64,000 bases of DNA from Pteria penguin (taxonomy: Eukaryota > Mollusca > Bivalvia > Pterioida > Pteriidae). Every line of letters starts with the position of its first letter. Position 1 is the stretch's first letter. The notes below the pieces were generated by a model. The model had not been told where the DNA came from. It made no database searches and saw nothing but the letters and a program-made list of their open reading frames with translations. Shown here piece by piece: positions 47,810-59,134 of the stretch. A program made the position numbers and the translations under genes. Location: positions 21,440,155 through 21,504,154 of the forward strand of contig CM068582.1 of NCBI GenBank assembly GCA_035048485.1, in the 5' to 3' direction.

Positions 47810-48130
47810 TATATATATATGACGGAAGTATAGCCAAACATCACGGCCAAGGTCAGGAGGTCATTATTGTGCCGATTGAAAGGTCTTGTCACAAGGAATA
47901 CCCATGTGAAATATGAAAGACCTAGCTCATACGATTTAAAAGTTGTAATCAATGTTAAAATTTTTATATGTAGGTCAAAGGTCACGAGGTCAAATTTTGT
48001 ACCGACGGAAAGGTCTTCTCACAAAGAATATGCATATGAAATGCCCTATCTCTTACAGTTGAAAAGTTATGCGAATTTGGTTTTTGTAACACCAAGTGTT
48101 ACTCTGTTATCGACCCGCGTTCTGGGCGCT
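47810..48130 (+). repeat. Last two diverged units of the 145-bp array
   Basis: After a short TA tract, AAGGTCTTGTCACAAGGAAT (about 47880) and AAAGGTCTTCTCACAAAGAA (about 48012) mark two more units with CACGGCCAAGGTCA-like words. They are clearly more diverged than those before the tRNA-like sequence. Confidence 0.75.
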
Positions 48131-49307
48131 GCCATATAGAATTCTTGGGATTCACCCTTTTGCTCATGTATTCCTAAACTGAGTGAAATAGGTCCATGGT
48201 TATGTGCATTAAAATTTGCAAATATTCATGAACATTTGATACTGCTGGTATGTTAAGAACTACATATTCATCAAATTATTTAGGGAAATGCATGGAAAGT
48301 TTATACCACAGCTGAACAAACACGATGATTATTTTTGAGACTAACTGACAAGTAACTTGTGTTTACATTCAGTCGTTGGTTACTCCGCACTGATCGCATA
48401 TTTTCGGGCCTTTCCGACGGCCATTGCCAACCACAATAACAACATGCCGAAAAATTGATGTTTTAATTGATTAAAGTGGGACAAGATCGAGACTGTATAA
48501 GTTAAATGTATTCCTTTCTATATTGTAAACATTCTGCGAAAGTTTCACCAGAGCTGTGACCTACATGTACATTTGCAGCCTACGTTTTCCCAATTTGCAT
48601 ATATAGAAATAAAAGATATGTCGTGCAATAATCTTTCATTTCAAACATTCGACACTTATATTTAATTTGTTTCATATATAATCGTTAAAACAGTAATAAA
48701 GACATTGCGTGGAGTAAAAATTTTTACATTTTATATGATCCACAACAAAACATTTTATGTTTAAAATTCTTCCGAGAAACGTATTGACATTTAGTGCATC
48801 GACATAAGAAGTTTATTCATTTTCATATCTTAAAATTTTATGATTAAATTATTAATCACAAATTGATTCATACATAAGTGACTTGGTATCGCATCGTAAA
48901 CAGCTGAACAGGCAATTTTGCTGCGGCGCGGTAAGATAAAATAACATGCTGGAAAGCATGTTTTTGGTGATACGTGAAAACATGTTTTTGGTGGTACGTC
49001 ATCATGCCATATGCGTTGCCAGTTTTGTTGGTTCAACTTGATTGTAATACGTAAATGGTAGAACTTGCAAATTGTCCTTGATATGAGATTTAAAATGGAC
49101 GTTAAGAGCAGTGAACGAAGTTGTTATAGACAGGATTTTTGATAGTTGGAGTCAGAGGCAACGTGGACAAAGAGTAGGTACAATGTATTAATACATTTGA
49201 GGACGGTATATCGTGGTTATACATGTCTGAACGCTAATGCGTGGACCAATCAGCATTATCAAAACAAAACCAGTGAATTAGAATGTCTTTTTAACATATA
49301 ACCTTTT
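48131..49307. other. Intergenic stretch, no gene secured
   Basis: At 48952-49005 a 24-bp unit containing ACATGTTTTTGGTGRTACGT is repeated about twice. A minus-strand ATG at about 48426 (GGCAATGGCC context) opens a short frame of 14 codons; it is not annotated as a gene. Confidence 0.4.
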
Positions 49308-50430
49308 GTCCCCCGCTTTTGTGAAAGCGAGGGGACATTCAATCTCATTCCTCTGTCTGTCACAAAAACTTTAAACTGGGCTATAACTTTTGATCAGGTA
49401 GGTGTATGACTTTGAAACTTCACATGTAGATTCCTTGTGATGAGACCTTCCATTTGAGACCGTTGCTTTTGACGTCTTAGAATTCTTTGAATTCACGTGT
49501 TTTCTCTTGACATTTATGTATCTTCAGGAAAACCCTCATCTGATTACAACCCCCTCCTTATTACAAACATGGATTCACCATGTCTTCTCTGTCTTTCTAC
49601 ACATCAAATCCAAAAGAAATGCTCAGAGCAAGGACAGTTTTAGATCACTTTGACAGTTTTTAGATGATTTGCAACCGGAAAACTCAGTTCTGGACAAACT
49701 ACAAATGCTGCAAGTAGCAAACATCTTGGGATATAGAATTGATTGCATGCTTTGGATGCTGCATGTGACATAATTTTTCGGCTTGAGTGACATAGTTAGC
49801 CTTTTGGTGTACCTCAGTTCTGGACAAGCTACAAGTACCAAACTTTCTTTGTCTCAAACTGTACCTGATATACTTTTTGTCATCCGCTTTTCGTGAAAGC
49901 GTGGGGACATTAAATCTCGTTCCTCTGTCACAAAAACATTAACCTTGGTCATAACTTTTTTAATCATAAGACGTAGGGCCATCTTTCCATTGGTACCAAC
50001 ATTTTTTTTTTCCACTTGAGTGATTTGGTTTACCTGTTGGGGGTACCTCAGTTTGCGACAAACTAGTAAAAATGAAAGACTCCTCGAATAAACGATGTGT
50101 GAAAATTCCAAAACTTGCTCTTATGGTTCAATTTGGGATGCAGACTTGAATGCAAGCTTCGTATAACTGTTCCCATTTCAGTTTTGTTTCATTAAAAGAA
50201 AATTGATTTAAATAGCTCAGTAATGATTCAAGAGTCATTTTGAATTTGTGCCGTTTTATTCTAAGAATGAAACTAGTCCGGAATTAATACTATTGATATC
50301 ACTAATTCTCCTCATCTTTATTTAAGTGTTACTCAGGACCTTCAAGTCCTTTGATTTTTTTTTTGGCCACAGAAAAACAGACAGACAAAAACTAAGATGC
50401 TCCGAATCTTTGATTCCGGGGACATAAAAT
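49308..50430 (+). mobile_element. Hairpin-headed GTCCCC-type repeats, two nested or tandem copies
   Basis: The first copy begins with the hairpin GTCCCCCGCTTT-TGTG-AAAGCGAGGGGAC (49308-49336) and continues CATTCAATCTCATTCCTCTG. A second begins GTCATCCGCTTTTCGTGAAA then GCGTGGGGAC (49879-49908). The right end is about 50415-50430 (TTGATTCCGGGGACATAAAA). This family is familiar from bivalve genomes. No protein is encoded, and the frames on the minus strand at 49623-50111 are not conserved. Confidence 0.65.
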
Positions 50431-51054
50431 TTGATAGATATAATCTCTCAATGTGTGAGGCACTTTTCAGGGTTTTTTTTCCAGTACTCAAAAGTTAAGA
50501 ATAGTATCCTCTGAAATATTACTTTTAATAAAATCTAATTGAAATAATTTACAATATTTCAGAGGAAAACGGGATAGCGAGTTAAATTTTAAGTCGCCAG
50601 GGGGGTGGGTTGGAGTCTCTTACGCAACCCGTGGATCCACCACTGGTCATAATATGGTAAGAGAATTTGTTTATTTGAAAATTTTTAAAAGGGAACTTAA
50701 ATGCATACCAGTATGTTGTGGTATCTATGAAATATCCAATTCAAGCATGTGATATCAAGATGATCAGGAATTCTTGCTGTCACTGAAACGAATTTGATCA
50801 ATTTAAAGAGAAAACAGGCCATAATACAGGGTTTTGGTAAAATTTTGGGTCATTGCCTAGGGGTGGGGCGAGCGCCCCTCTGCGGCACCCCCCTTAAATT
50901 CGCCACTGTTTATCGGTTATTTTTGACGAGTTGACTTCGGTACTTGCGAAATATCATCTCTGTAGAGTTGCATTCAATTTTCATAGAACTGCAGGTCACG
51001 TTCTAAAGATCATATACGAATTTTTAAACGGATTTTCCGAAACTTTCAAACACA
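50431..51054. other. Intergenic stretch, repeat-like
   Basis: Two segments (about 50580-50650 and 50850-50915) contain GGGGGTGGG or GGGGTGGGGCGAGCG-like blocks and read like fragments of dispersed repeats. No gene seen. Confidence 0.4.
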
Positions 51055-51066
51055 GGTTTTGCAAAA

Positions 51067-51241
51067 TTTGGTTGGTTGGTTGATTGGTGTTTTACGTCGC
51101 TTTCAACAATATTTCAGTTATATCGCGACATGGAAGCAGGAGGTTACCAACCTCTTAAACATAGTGGCGCAACCCGGGAATCGAACCCGGATCGTCGGCG
51201 CCGCAAGCCAAGCGCTTAACCACTACACCAAGCCTGCCCCC
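51067..51241 (-). mobile_element. Young tRNA-derived SINE with perfect 12-bp target duplication
   Basis: On the minus strand it starts with a tRNA-like head (GGCTTGGTGTAGTGGTTAAG A box; GGGTTCGATTCCC B box), followed by a short body and a tail of ACCA-type repeats. GGTTTTGCAAAA flanks it on both sides (51055-51066 and 51242-51253), an exact target duplication. Intact A and B boxes suggest it may still be transcribable. Its 3' domain (GTTTTACGTC, ATATTTCAGTTATAT on +) resembles that of the longer SINE at 51507. Confidence 0.9.
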
Positions 51242-51253
51242 GGTTTTGCAAAA

Positions 51254-51499
51254 AGAGAAATAGTTAAGTAGATGATGATATTTCTCATCCCCGGATACAA
51301 CAATTCATCTGTACACTAAAATTTAGTGATTGATACTCTATCTGAGTAAAAAGTACGAAAAATCTTCGTTTGTGAAATGGTCTAGGTGTAGATATTGATA
51401 TTTGCCGAAATATAGACTAAGTTTTGATAGTCTATGTCTCTGATACTTGTTTAATTAGTTTTATTATTATTTAATAATTATCTAATTAATCTGTAATGC
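51254..51499. other. Short AT-rich spacer between two SINEs
   Basis: No feature seen. Confidence 0.5.
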
Positions 51500-51506
51500 A
51501 TAAATA

Positions 51507-51795
51507 CGTTTGTTTGTTTGTTTGATTATTGTTTTACGTCACTCCACGATTATTTCACGTATATGGTGACGGCATCTGCCTGATGCATTGCATACAAATT
51601 TAGACCTTTGCAACGGACCCACCCGAAGCAGTGAGGGATCTTTTACGTGCCACGCCTACCGTGACACGGGACCTCGGTTTTTACTGTCTCATCCGAAAGA
51701 CAGAACACCGGTGTGCCCCGGGCGGGAGTCGGGAGTCGAACCCGCGACCTCTCGATCACGAGCCGAGCACCTTATCCACTAGGCCACACCGGCTT
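51507..51795 (-). mobile_element. Full-length tRNA-derived SINE, 3' part of a U6-SINE chimera
   Basis: On the minus strand it reads AAGCCGGTGTGGCCTAGTGG (A box), GGGTTCGACTCCC (B box), a central domain, the 3' domain shared with the other copies, and a tail of AAAC repeats (seen on + as GTTTGTTTGTTTG). Its 5' end is joined directly, through the U6 oligo-T, to the U6 copy at 51801-51906. Same family as 12438, 14028 and 30286. The left flank ATAAATA at 51500-51506 matches ATAAATA at 51910-51916, beyond the U6. Confidence 0.9.
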
Positions 51796-51800
51796 AAAAA

Positions 51801-51849
51801 AAAATATGGAACGCTTCACGAATTTGCGTGTCATCCTTGCGCAGGGGCC

Positions 51850-51881
<32 letters not shown>

Positions 51882-51906
51882 ATATATGTACTGCCGAAGC
51901 AAGTAC
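51801..51906 (-). ncRNA. U6: U6 snRNA copy, probably a retrocopy fused to a SINE
   Basis: The minus strand matches metazoan U6 over its whole 106 nt. The 5' stem-loop GTACTTGCTTCGGCAGTAC pairs fully, with compensatory changes relative to the human GUGC/GCAC stem. The ACAGAGA box and AGC triad (ATACAGAGAAGATTAGCATG) are intact, as are the internal stem-loop and the 3' end CGTTCCATATTTT. U6 pairs with U4 and U2 and forms the spliceosome's catalytic core. No TATA box lies 25-30 bases upstream and no proximal element is recognisable, so transcription from this copy is doubtful. The run of T continues straight into the SINE 5' end, and a shared 7-bp flank surrounds both. A retrotransposed chimera is the best reading; a true U6 gene with a SINE landing just after it is the alternative. 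Confidence 0.9.
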
Positions 51907-51916
51907 TGAATAAATA

Positions 51917-54900
51917 ACTTAACTGGGTGACCAAGATTTTTGTAAGGAGAAAGGTTCCTTTTCTTTTTCTGTTCTTCATATTTGAATTTAAAACTGAAAT
52001 TCATAATACACTATAAAAATAAACATGTTGGACGAAGCGACGAGTTTCCAGTCCCTGTGTATCTATGTCTCTGTTTTTACTATTCTCGAAGTCGGCGTGA
52101 CACCACACTAAGATACAAGAAAATCTATTGACGCAAGCGTCAAAGTTTCGGGCCGTAACCAAATTGTTCACTGACTTATATTTCCATTACTATAGGTTTC
52201 GACCTACCTATAGTGTACAGTTGTTTAAACACCGTTTTCTTTTTTTTTTGACTTTATGTAATAAGCTCAGTACAAGTTTGATTATGATATGTTCCTAGAA
52301 GTAATACTGTAATTTGAAAAAAAAAGTTAAATTGTGATATTTGTTGGTTATGACTGAATAATATTTGAAAGGATAATGCCTCTTCATACTGAAAAATGGC
52401 ATCCTAAAATATCGTCAAGAAACTACTTTAAAACCATTAGCAAGTCAATACTTAGCGCGTGGTCCTTAGTAGTTAGTGTGTAATTTGACGACATGTATAA
52501 TTGTTTTGAAAATTTAAAAAAAGTCGTTGCTACCAAAAACGATGTCGCTTGCCATATGTTTACCCATAATCTTGACCTTGAATATGACCTTGACAGTCTC
52601 AGTTTGACTTTCGGCTCTCATCGTAATAAATCAATCCTAGAAGTTTGATTTGAAGTATAGATGTTTAACACTAAATTATGACCAATAATGTGAAAGCATG
52701 ACTGACAGACAGACGGATGCATGGACATCGGACAAATTGATTCAAATGTTTTGTTTCGCAGGTGACATAAAAAAGGGTCTTAAAAGTGCAATGTAGATGC
52801 AATTTCGATGAAATCTTGAAATGAAAGCAGTTTTAAGGGAGGGGTAAGCATCTTCTGTCTAGTTGTGCAGGCAGGAAAGTCATGGCACATTATACATGTC
52901 TAGTTATCACAGACAGACAAAATGACAGTAAAGGTTAATGCTATGTGTTCAGCCATTTCATGCCAAGTATTTATAACACTTTGATTGAAATAAACATAAT
53001 GTATTGATGAAAATCACTATGTGTTAGCTAGGGCAAGTATAACACACCAAGTATGTTGAAAGTTCATTTCTGTATTCTAAATTTCTTACTGATACTTGAA
53101 TATGATTAGAAATGATACACAGATCGGATGAAAAGCTTTTTTCTAGGAAAACACTTATATAAACAATAGAAAAAACTAAACATTTGACTAGCATGCAAGA
53201 TTTTTGGTCATTCATTGAATTAGATAATGTTATCAAAACTTACAAAACTTGACTGCAAGTGAATGTAAACAAATTTTATGCTGGGCTCAAATATAATTTA
53301 AACTAATATTGAAAGCAAATTTGTAATTAATCCAAAAATTTAAAAACAAATGATATTTGAATAATCTTGTCAAGTACAAGTGGTGTTACTGTTAATGTTT
53401 AGAGTACAAACCAAATCACACTAAGATTAATCAATACAATAGGACTATCATAATTGTTACATCAAATTAATAAATATATGCTACGGTTAGACTTAAGTAT
53501 ATTCCCAATTTATGGCGCCGGACCCTGTTGCTTAAATGCTTTCAACATAACCTTTAAATTCAAAATATCTTTCAATATTATTGATTGAATCCAAATTAAG
53601 AATATTACAATGAAATCAAACCAAAGAATAAAAATTTGAATTTAAATGTTACAGTTAAGTTTAAAAATTCATTGGGATTTTTTTTTACCTATTATACTTT
53701 TGGAATTTTGAACAAAAAGGTTTAAAGTAGTAGTATCAAAACAGTTTGTATTATTTTGAATTACTTTTAATTTTCTTGCTATTTCTTACTAATTTCTATG
53801 AAAACTTTAATTCAAACTTCATATCTACATAATTAGTGATAATAATTTCAAACATGACCTGTTGTCTTTAATTATCTTTAAGTAATCATTTTGTTGTACA
53901 ATTAACCTATAAAAATATCGTAGAAAATTTGTTTTTATGAAGTTATGCCCATCTCGTCTCTTATTTTTGGAAGTTAATTGTACAACTTAAGACACTCTTG
54001 TTTCAAACAAATGTATGAAATTAAAGATGATGACATGGAATTAAAATTTGAATCAATGTCAATGAATTAAAAGGCTTAAATCGGTATAACTTGGCTTAAA
54101 ACATATTTTTGTATGCTTCATTTTATGTATCATTGTTTAGTATAAGTTTACATATACGTCTTAGAATACAATTTCTTCAGTGATCACTTATAATTATAAT
54201 CGGAGGAAATACTGGTAAATTTTTATTCTGTAATTTTCTTTTCGGTAGATTTTACGATCTTTTCGGTAAACTCAACCTCTCCGGTAATCCCTTCTATACT
54301 ATCGCGTATAGCAAGGTTTCTAAAAATAAACTAAGCATTGAGCACAGCATCGCCGTATATACTATCTATAAATAGCGCCGCAACGATGATGTCATAATTT
54401 TCTGCTCTTATAATAACAGGAAAAAATTTTTTTCACGATAATATGTACAAAAGATGTGAACGTAACGTATTTTTCAAGCGTTTTAATGACCTTTAGTGAC
54501 CAAGATGATATCTAGTAAACAAAGTAATACCGCAGTGAATCATAGTACTTTACAGGGCAGCAGTAAATCACAGTGTTTTCTCCAAAGTTAAATCAGTAAA
54601 CTTTGCTGAACTATATTTTGAGCATTAGAGCTAAATCAGTCTTAAAATTTTCGAAATTCATCGAGGAATCTCACGACGATTGACTCTCTTTCCTTCTTCG
54701 ATATTATATGACCGCATTTTGCAAAAATAAGACATCAAAATATCGGATTCTTCGTAGACAGCGATGATAAATCCCGAGACTTATCCCCCAACAAATATGA
54801 TGCAAATTAGGTCATGTGACCGACTTCAAGAATCTCGAAAACATTTTTCAGTGCCGTAATGGCGGATCCGATCGCGACACATCTCGGTAAAGGGCAGATA

Positions 54901-55932
54901 ATTATGGAGTAACTGCCCAGTAGAATGGTTCATAGTTCGTTTCAAAAATAGTTGTTATTAGTTGCTTCAACTTTTAAACAGGTCATTCATTTCAGTAAAA
55001 TACATTATATAGATCCATTTATTCGGTATATTCATACAACGATATAATGTTTCAATACATTTTTTCTTAAAGAAGTATGCGGAATAATTAGAAGTATAAC
55101 CATGATAAAGACTATACATTCTTTTCACTGGTGGGAATCAGGATCATTTCAAAATTTTCATTAGTACATGTTTTTATTCTTTTATTTTATAAAAGATATT
55201 GCAATCTAATTATGGTCATCTTTGAAAACGAGTTTTGTATGCACTTCGGAGTAGGAAAAACACGGTTAGAGTAAAATAATTGCTATTTCAAATTTTAGTT
55301 GTGAATGCTACAAATTGATATAAAATTGACACGATACCAGCCAAACTGATCGTCCGAACTGTGTCTGCATGGGTATTGTCTATAATGGAAAGCAATAAAT
55401 TACACGTAATTCTAAATTACAAATCGTTTATATACCGGTAATCGTTATACTGAAATATAAATTACATAACTCACCATGCTTCTTATTGAAAATATTCCAA
55501 AATATCGCATGTTCTCATCCACATTCACCTACAAAGCACACCATGTATAAAAATGCGGACAGACCGTGCGAGCGGGAATTATAGCCAATCAATAACCTTG
55601 ATACGAATCAATGACCAATGGCTATTAAGGACATATTTGTTGTTTGCGAGTACACCCACTGGCAAAACCATGGGGAATATTTCAAAACACTTTTTAAAGT
55701 CTCCTGAAAGGCTGATCCATGTTTACAAGGGGGCAGCTACGAGTTCAAGGGGGAGGGGGGGGGGGGGGCAGACCAGACGGAGACTTGCGACAGATTCTAT
55801 GTTGCAATACGATATACTCTAATCACCCACTGAAATTTAATATGATTCTAATGATTTAAAAGCAACATAGCTTTGAGACATAAAGCGAAATGACGTATTA
55901 AATGGAAACATGCCTTATCATAACCCTTCCCC
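51917..55932. other. Long AT-rich stretch, no gene secured
   Basis: No conserved coding sequence recognised. Nothing resembles the described repeat families except a short CAGACAGACGGATGCATGGA block at about 52708, typical of repeat ends. At 54859 an ATG in a YY1-like context (GTAATGGCGGATC) opens MADPIATHL and reaches a plausible donor CTCG|GTAAAG at 54886/54887. An E-box-like palindrome GTCATGTGAC lies at about 54812. This could be a first exon, but it has no confirmed partner exon. A G-rich run is at about 55749-55768. Confidence 0.4.
54805..54886 (+). promoter_or_regulatory. Candidate promoter and first coding exon (weak)
   Basis: The palindrome GTCATGTGAC (an E-box-like site) is followed about 45 bases on by ATGGCGGATCC in good initiation context. 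Nine codons (MADPIATHL) and one base lead to CTCG|GTAAAGG, an acceptable donor. ATGGCG near a start site is common in metazoan promoters because YY1 sites overlap initiation codons. No further exon was found downstream, so this is a hypothesis. Confidence 0.22.
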
Positions 55933-56254
55933 CTCATCGATTGCCCCATTATCGGTTTTAAGTTATATTTTACAAGGGAAAATAGTTATTTTGAAATACA
56001 TGATTATTTGTAGATTTACAATGTATTTTAACAAGACGACAGACAACCCCGTATGATACGACTCTAGCCGATCCGATGGAGTGTTCGATTCATGGCTAGT
56101 TTTAAGCTGTATACTTTTTCATTCACTGCCATTTAACGATATGATTAAAGTTACACAAACCCTTCTCAAGGCAAACCAGTACTTACCGACGACGACTAAT
56201 AATCCTTAGACAGGTGGGTATTGCGGTGCTGCGGATCCGAGTTCGATGTGAAGA
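55933..56254. repeat. Tandem duplication, copy 1 (322 bp)
   Basis: From CTCATCGATTGCCCC to CGATGTGAAGA. The same sequence follows at once in 56255-56576. Only three substitutions were seen by eye, so the event is recent. On the minus strand each copy contains a consensus 5' splice site, GTCG|GTAAGTAC (about 56190 in copy 1), next to CGTCGTCG. Confidence 0.92.
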
Positions 56255-56576
56255 CTCATCGATTGCCCCATTATCGGTTTTAAGTTATATTTTACAAGGG
56301 AAAATAGTTTTTTTGAAATACATGATTATTTGTAGATTTACAATGTATTTTAACAAGACGACAGACAACCCCGTATGATACGACTCTAGCCGATCCGAAG
56401 GAGTGTTCGATTCATGGCTAGTTTTAAGCTGTATACTTTTTCATTCACTGCCATTTAACGATATGATTAAAGTTACACAAACCCTTCTCAAGGCAAACCA
56501 GTACTTACCGACGACGACTAAAAATCCTTAGACAGGTGGGTATTGCGGTGCTGCGGATCCGAGTTCGATGTGTGCC
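56255..56576. repeat. Tandem duplication, copy 2 (322 bp)
   Basis: Second copy of 55933-56254 (offset 322 bp), ending in CGATGTG before a C-rich run (56574-56592). The differences seen are TTATTTTG to TTTTTTTG, GATGGAG to GAAGGAG and CTAATAAT to CTAAAAAT. Confidence 0.92.
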
Positions 56577-56592
56577 CCCCCCCCCCACCCCC

Positions 56593-57315
56593 ACCATTAT
56601 ATATAAGAGATCAGTAACATCCTGGTTCTGTCTCCAGTAGGACCAAAATTAGTGAAAGCGACGTGAAACCTTTATACATCAAACCAGATCAATACTTACT
56701 GTTTGTAAACACTATATACATACGCATATATAACAACATGAATAAAATAAATCTGAGCAAATAAATAAATAAATTTAAGTTTCATATTCGAACTCTCCTG
56801 TGGTCAAGGTAATGTCGTTATGGCTGTTCGTCTGTTAGTCAGCGTTACATCTCCCGTAGTGAATATCACTTGCGGATGTAGAATTCTGAGTGGTCCGTCG
56901 TATATTTCCCTACTGGGGATTCGACTATGTTGTACATATTCTACAAAAAAAAAAGAAAGAAAGAAAGAATACAAAATAAATGAATATAACGAACTTCAAT
57001 TTTAGGATCTCCAGGTTAGTCCGTATTTGGTCCCCGTCCTTGAGCGTGAATATCGAGGGAAAGTTTGGTTTTGGTTGGTCGGTTCGTTTATCTGTTGGGA
57101 ACCTTAAACTTGGTCATACCTTCAACATGATTTTGTACGTTTGATGTGTACATTCTCCACTTAGAGGCAAAGTTTTGCTATTTATTAATCATAGGTGTTA
57201 CGCTCAAGATTCATGGCTGTTTATTTCCTTTTCTCTCTCACCCACCGTTTCCTCCAAATTGATATTTTGAGTTGATACACTTTAAAATATGCATACATAT
57301 AAATGATGTCACTTG

Positions 57316-57317
<2 letters not shown>
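56593..57317. other. Intergenic stretch, repeat-like fragments
   Basis: Nothing coding. The block 57030-57130 (GGTCCCCGTCCTTGAGCG and onward) resembles fragments of a dispersed repeat. Confidence 0.4.

Positions 57318-57364
<47 letters not shown>
57318..57364. repeat. (TA)n microsatellite, about 47 bp
   Basis: An uninterrupted alternation of T and A, followed by TTTGTATGTGTGTATG. Confidence 0.95.
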
Positions 57365-57367
<3 letters not shown>

Positions 57368-58667
57368 ATGTGTGTATGTTTAATATCCACAGGTACAGTT
57401 CTCATCGCGCGGACGAATAAACCTATTATATGGAATAATTGATATTGGAATTGGTATCAAAACATTTAATACAATGAATTTTGCAAACTGCAAGTTATTT
57501 TTGTTACAATCTTAATACGTAAAGAAACAATAACGTTGTTGTTCTACAAATATTTTAGGTTACTACAGTTTCATTCTTGAGCATCTATTTAGCGACGTCA
57601 GTTGTTTGAATGTGATCTGATCCCCGCATAATAATGACGTATTTGTTTCTATCACTTCTTTATTCTTACATTTGATTACATATGGTCCTTTCTGAAGATA
57701 CAAAAGGGACTTCCACACACATTTACACATAGGCGTAGGAACCGGGGGCCCGCCCCTTTTTAACATGTGATTTTGTCCATTGTTAAGCATGATCTAATAT
57801 AATAAAACGGTAGATGAACTCATTCAGTACCAAGAAAAATATTTCATGATTCATTTCCGTTTATGACTGACTGCTTTGAAAGCAAGTTACGGTTCTGCTG
57901 TGTTGGAATACTTGAGTCTGATAAAATCAAAGGAATGAAAGTCCTGAGAGTAGACAGTTAAGGTTAAAACAGCTTTTAAGGAGTCGGTAGATGTCCATTG
58001 TGAGTACCGCATTGACATAGACATTACTTTGGAACGCAACCGACGATGCTGTTCTCTTGCTGTGTTTTTTAACTAACAAATGGTTGTAAACTTCCTTCTC
58101 TACAATGAATAAATCCAAACAATGACATAAAATAATGTGGAAAAGATTTAGTCAGAATTCTTTACTTTTCTTTTCCCCCATTAAATGACTCAATAAATAT
58201 ATTGGAAGCTGCAAAACGTTTATAACCTGTTATGGTATAAAATGAAATATGAGTTATACATTTACATGCATAACAATCGACAAAAGATGTATTCAGTCAC
58301 AATACTACACATTTACGATACACACACCCATCACTATCCCATAAGTAAGAGAGGATTATCATCCAAGTCACCAATGATTTGACCTTGGATACATGTATAC
58401 CACTCAGATTTATATCAAAGGCATAAATGTGTTGTTACCCTTACATTTGTTCTAACAAACCATACCACAGACCATATAAGTAAATTTTAAATTCTGTAAT
58501 AATGAAATCATTTGTCGGCCTAGGATCATACATTCTACATAAAAGTACAAAAGTAATTTCCTTTTAGCATTAAGTCCAGTGGTTCATGGTGCCACAGTCA
58601 CAATAGAACATTCTCTTTGGCAAACAGACATACAAACATATACATAAGGTAAATCTTACTTTTGGTG
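57365..58667. other. AT-rich stretch, no gene secured
   Basis: No splice-supported exon, RNA gene or repeat terminus recognised. Confidence 0.45.
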
Positions 58668-59134
58668 TTTTTATACGCCCGTCTTAAGACGTTTATAACC
58701 TGTTTTGGTATTATGTTATGGGGCGTATTATGTTATGGCGTTGTCCGTCCGGCGTCCGGCATAAGCTTGTCCGGGCTATTACTTCTTTCCCTGTGCATGG
58801 ATTTCAACAATATTTCACAGAATTGTTATTTTAGGACCCAAGGGTGTCATGACCTTGATCCAAGGTCAAAGGTCAAGGTCAGAACATGCAAAGTGAGTAA
58901 AACCTTGTCCGGGTCATAACCTCTTCCCCTGTGCAGGGATTTCAATAATATTTCACAGAATTGTTACTTAAGACCCAAGAGTGTGTCATGATCTTGACCC
59001 AAGGTCATAGGTCAAAAGTCAATGTCACAACATGCAAAGTTAGTAAAACCTTGTCCGGGCTATTACTTCTTCCCCTGTGCATGGATTTCAATATTTTACA
59101 GAATTGTTACTTAGGACCCAAGGGTGTGTCATGC
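58668..59134 (-). mobile_element. TACGCCCGTC-ended element, short copy abutting a transposase pseudogene
   Basis: The left end TTTTTATACGCCCGTCTTAA matches that at 25262. After GTTATGGCGTTGTCCGTC come about 2.3 core units with CCAAGGTCAAAGGTCAAGG and CAGAATTGTTACTTA words. It ends at about 59134 exactly where the coding similarity of the neighbouring transposase-like gene stops (after GPQYQQGKTWH), so this element truncated that gene or recombined into it. Confidence 0.75.

Noticed and set aside
49623..50111. Minus-strand open frames of 72 and 85 codons
   Set aside because: They lie across the hairpin-headed GTCCCC repeats and contain no conserved motif.
56060..56105. tRNA-like GTTCGATTC in the 322-bp duplication
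   Set aside because: Only a B-box-like word and a five-base complementary pair; no D or anticodon arm.
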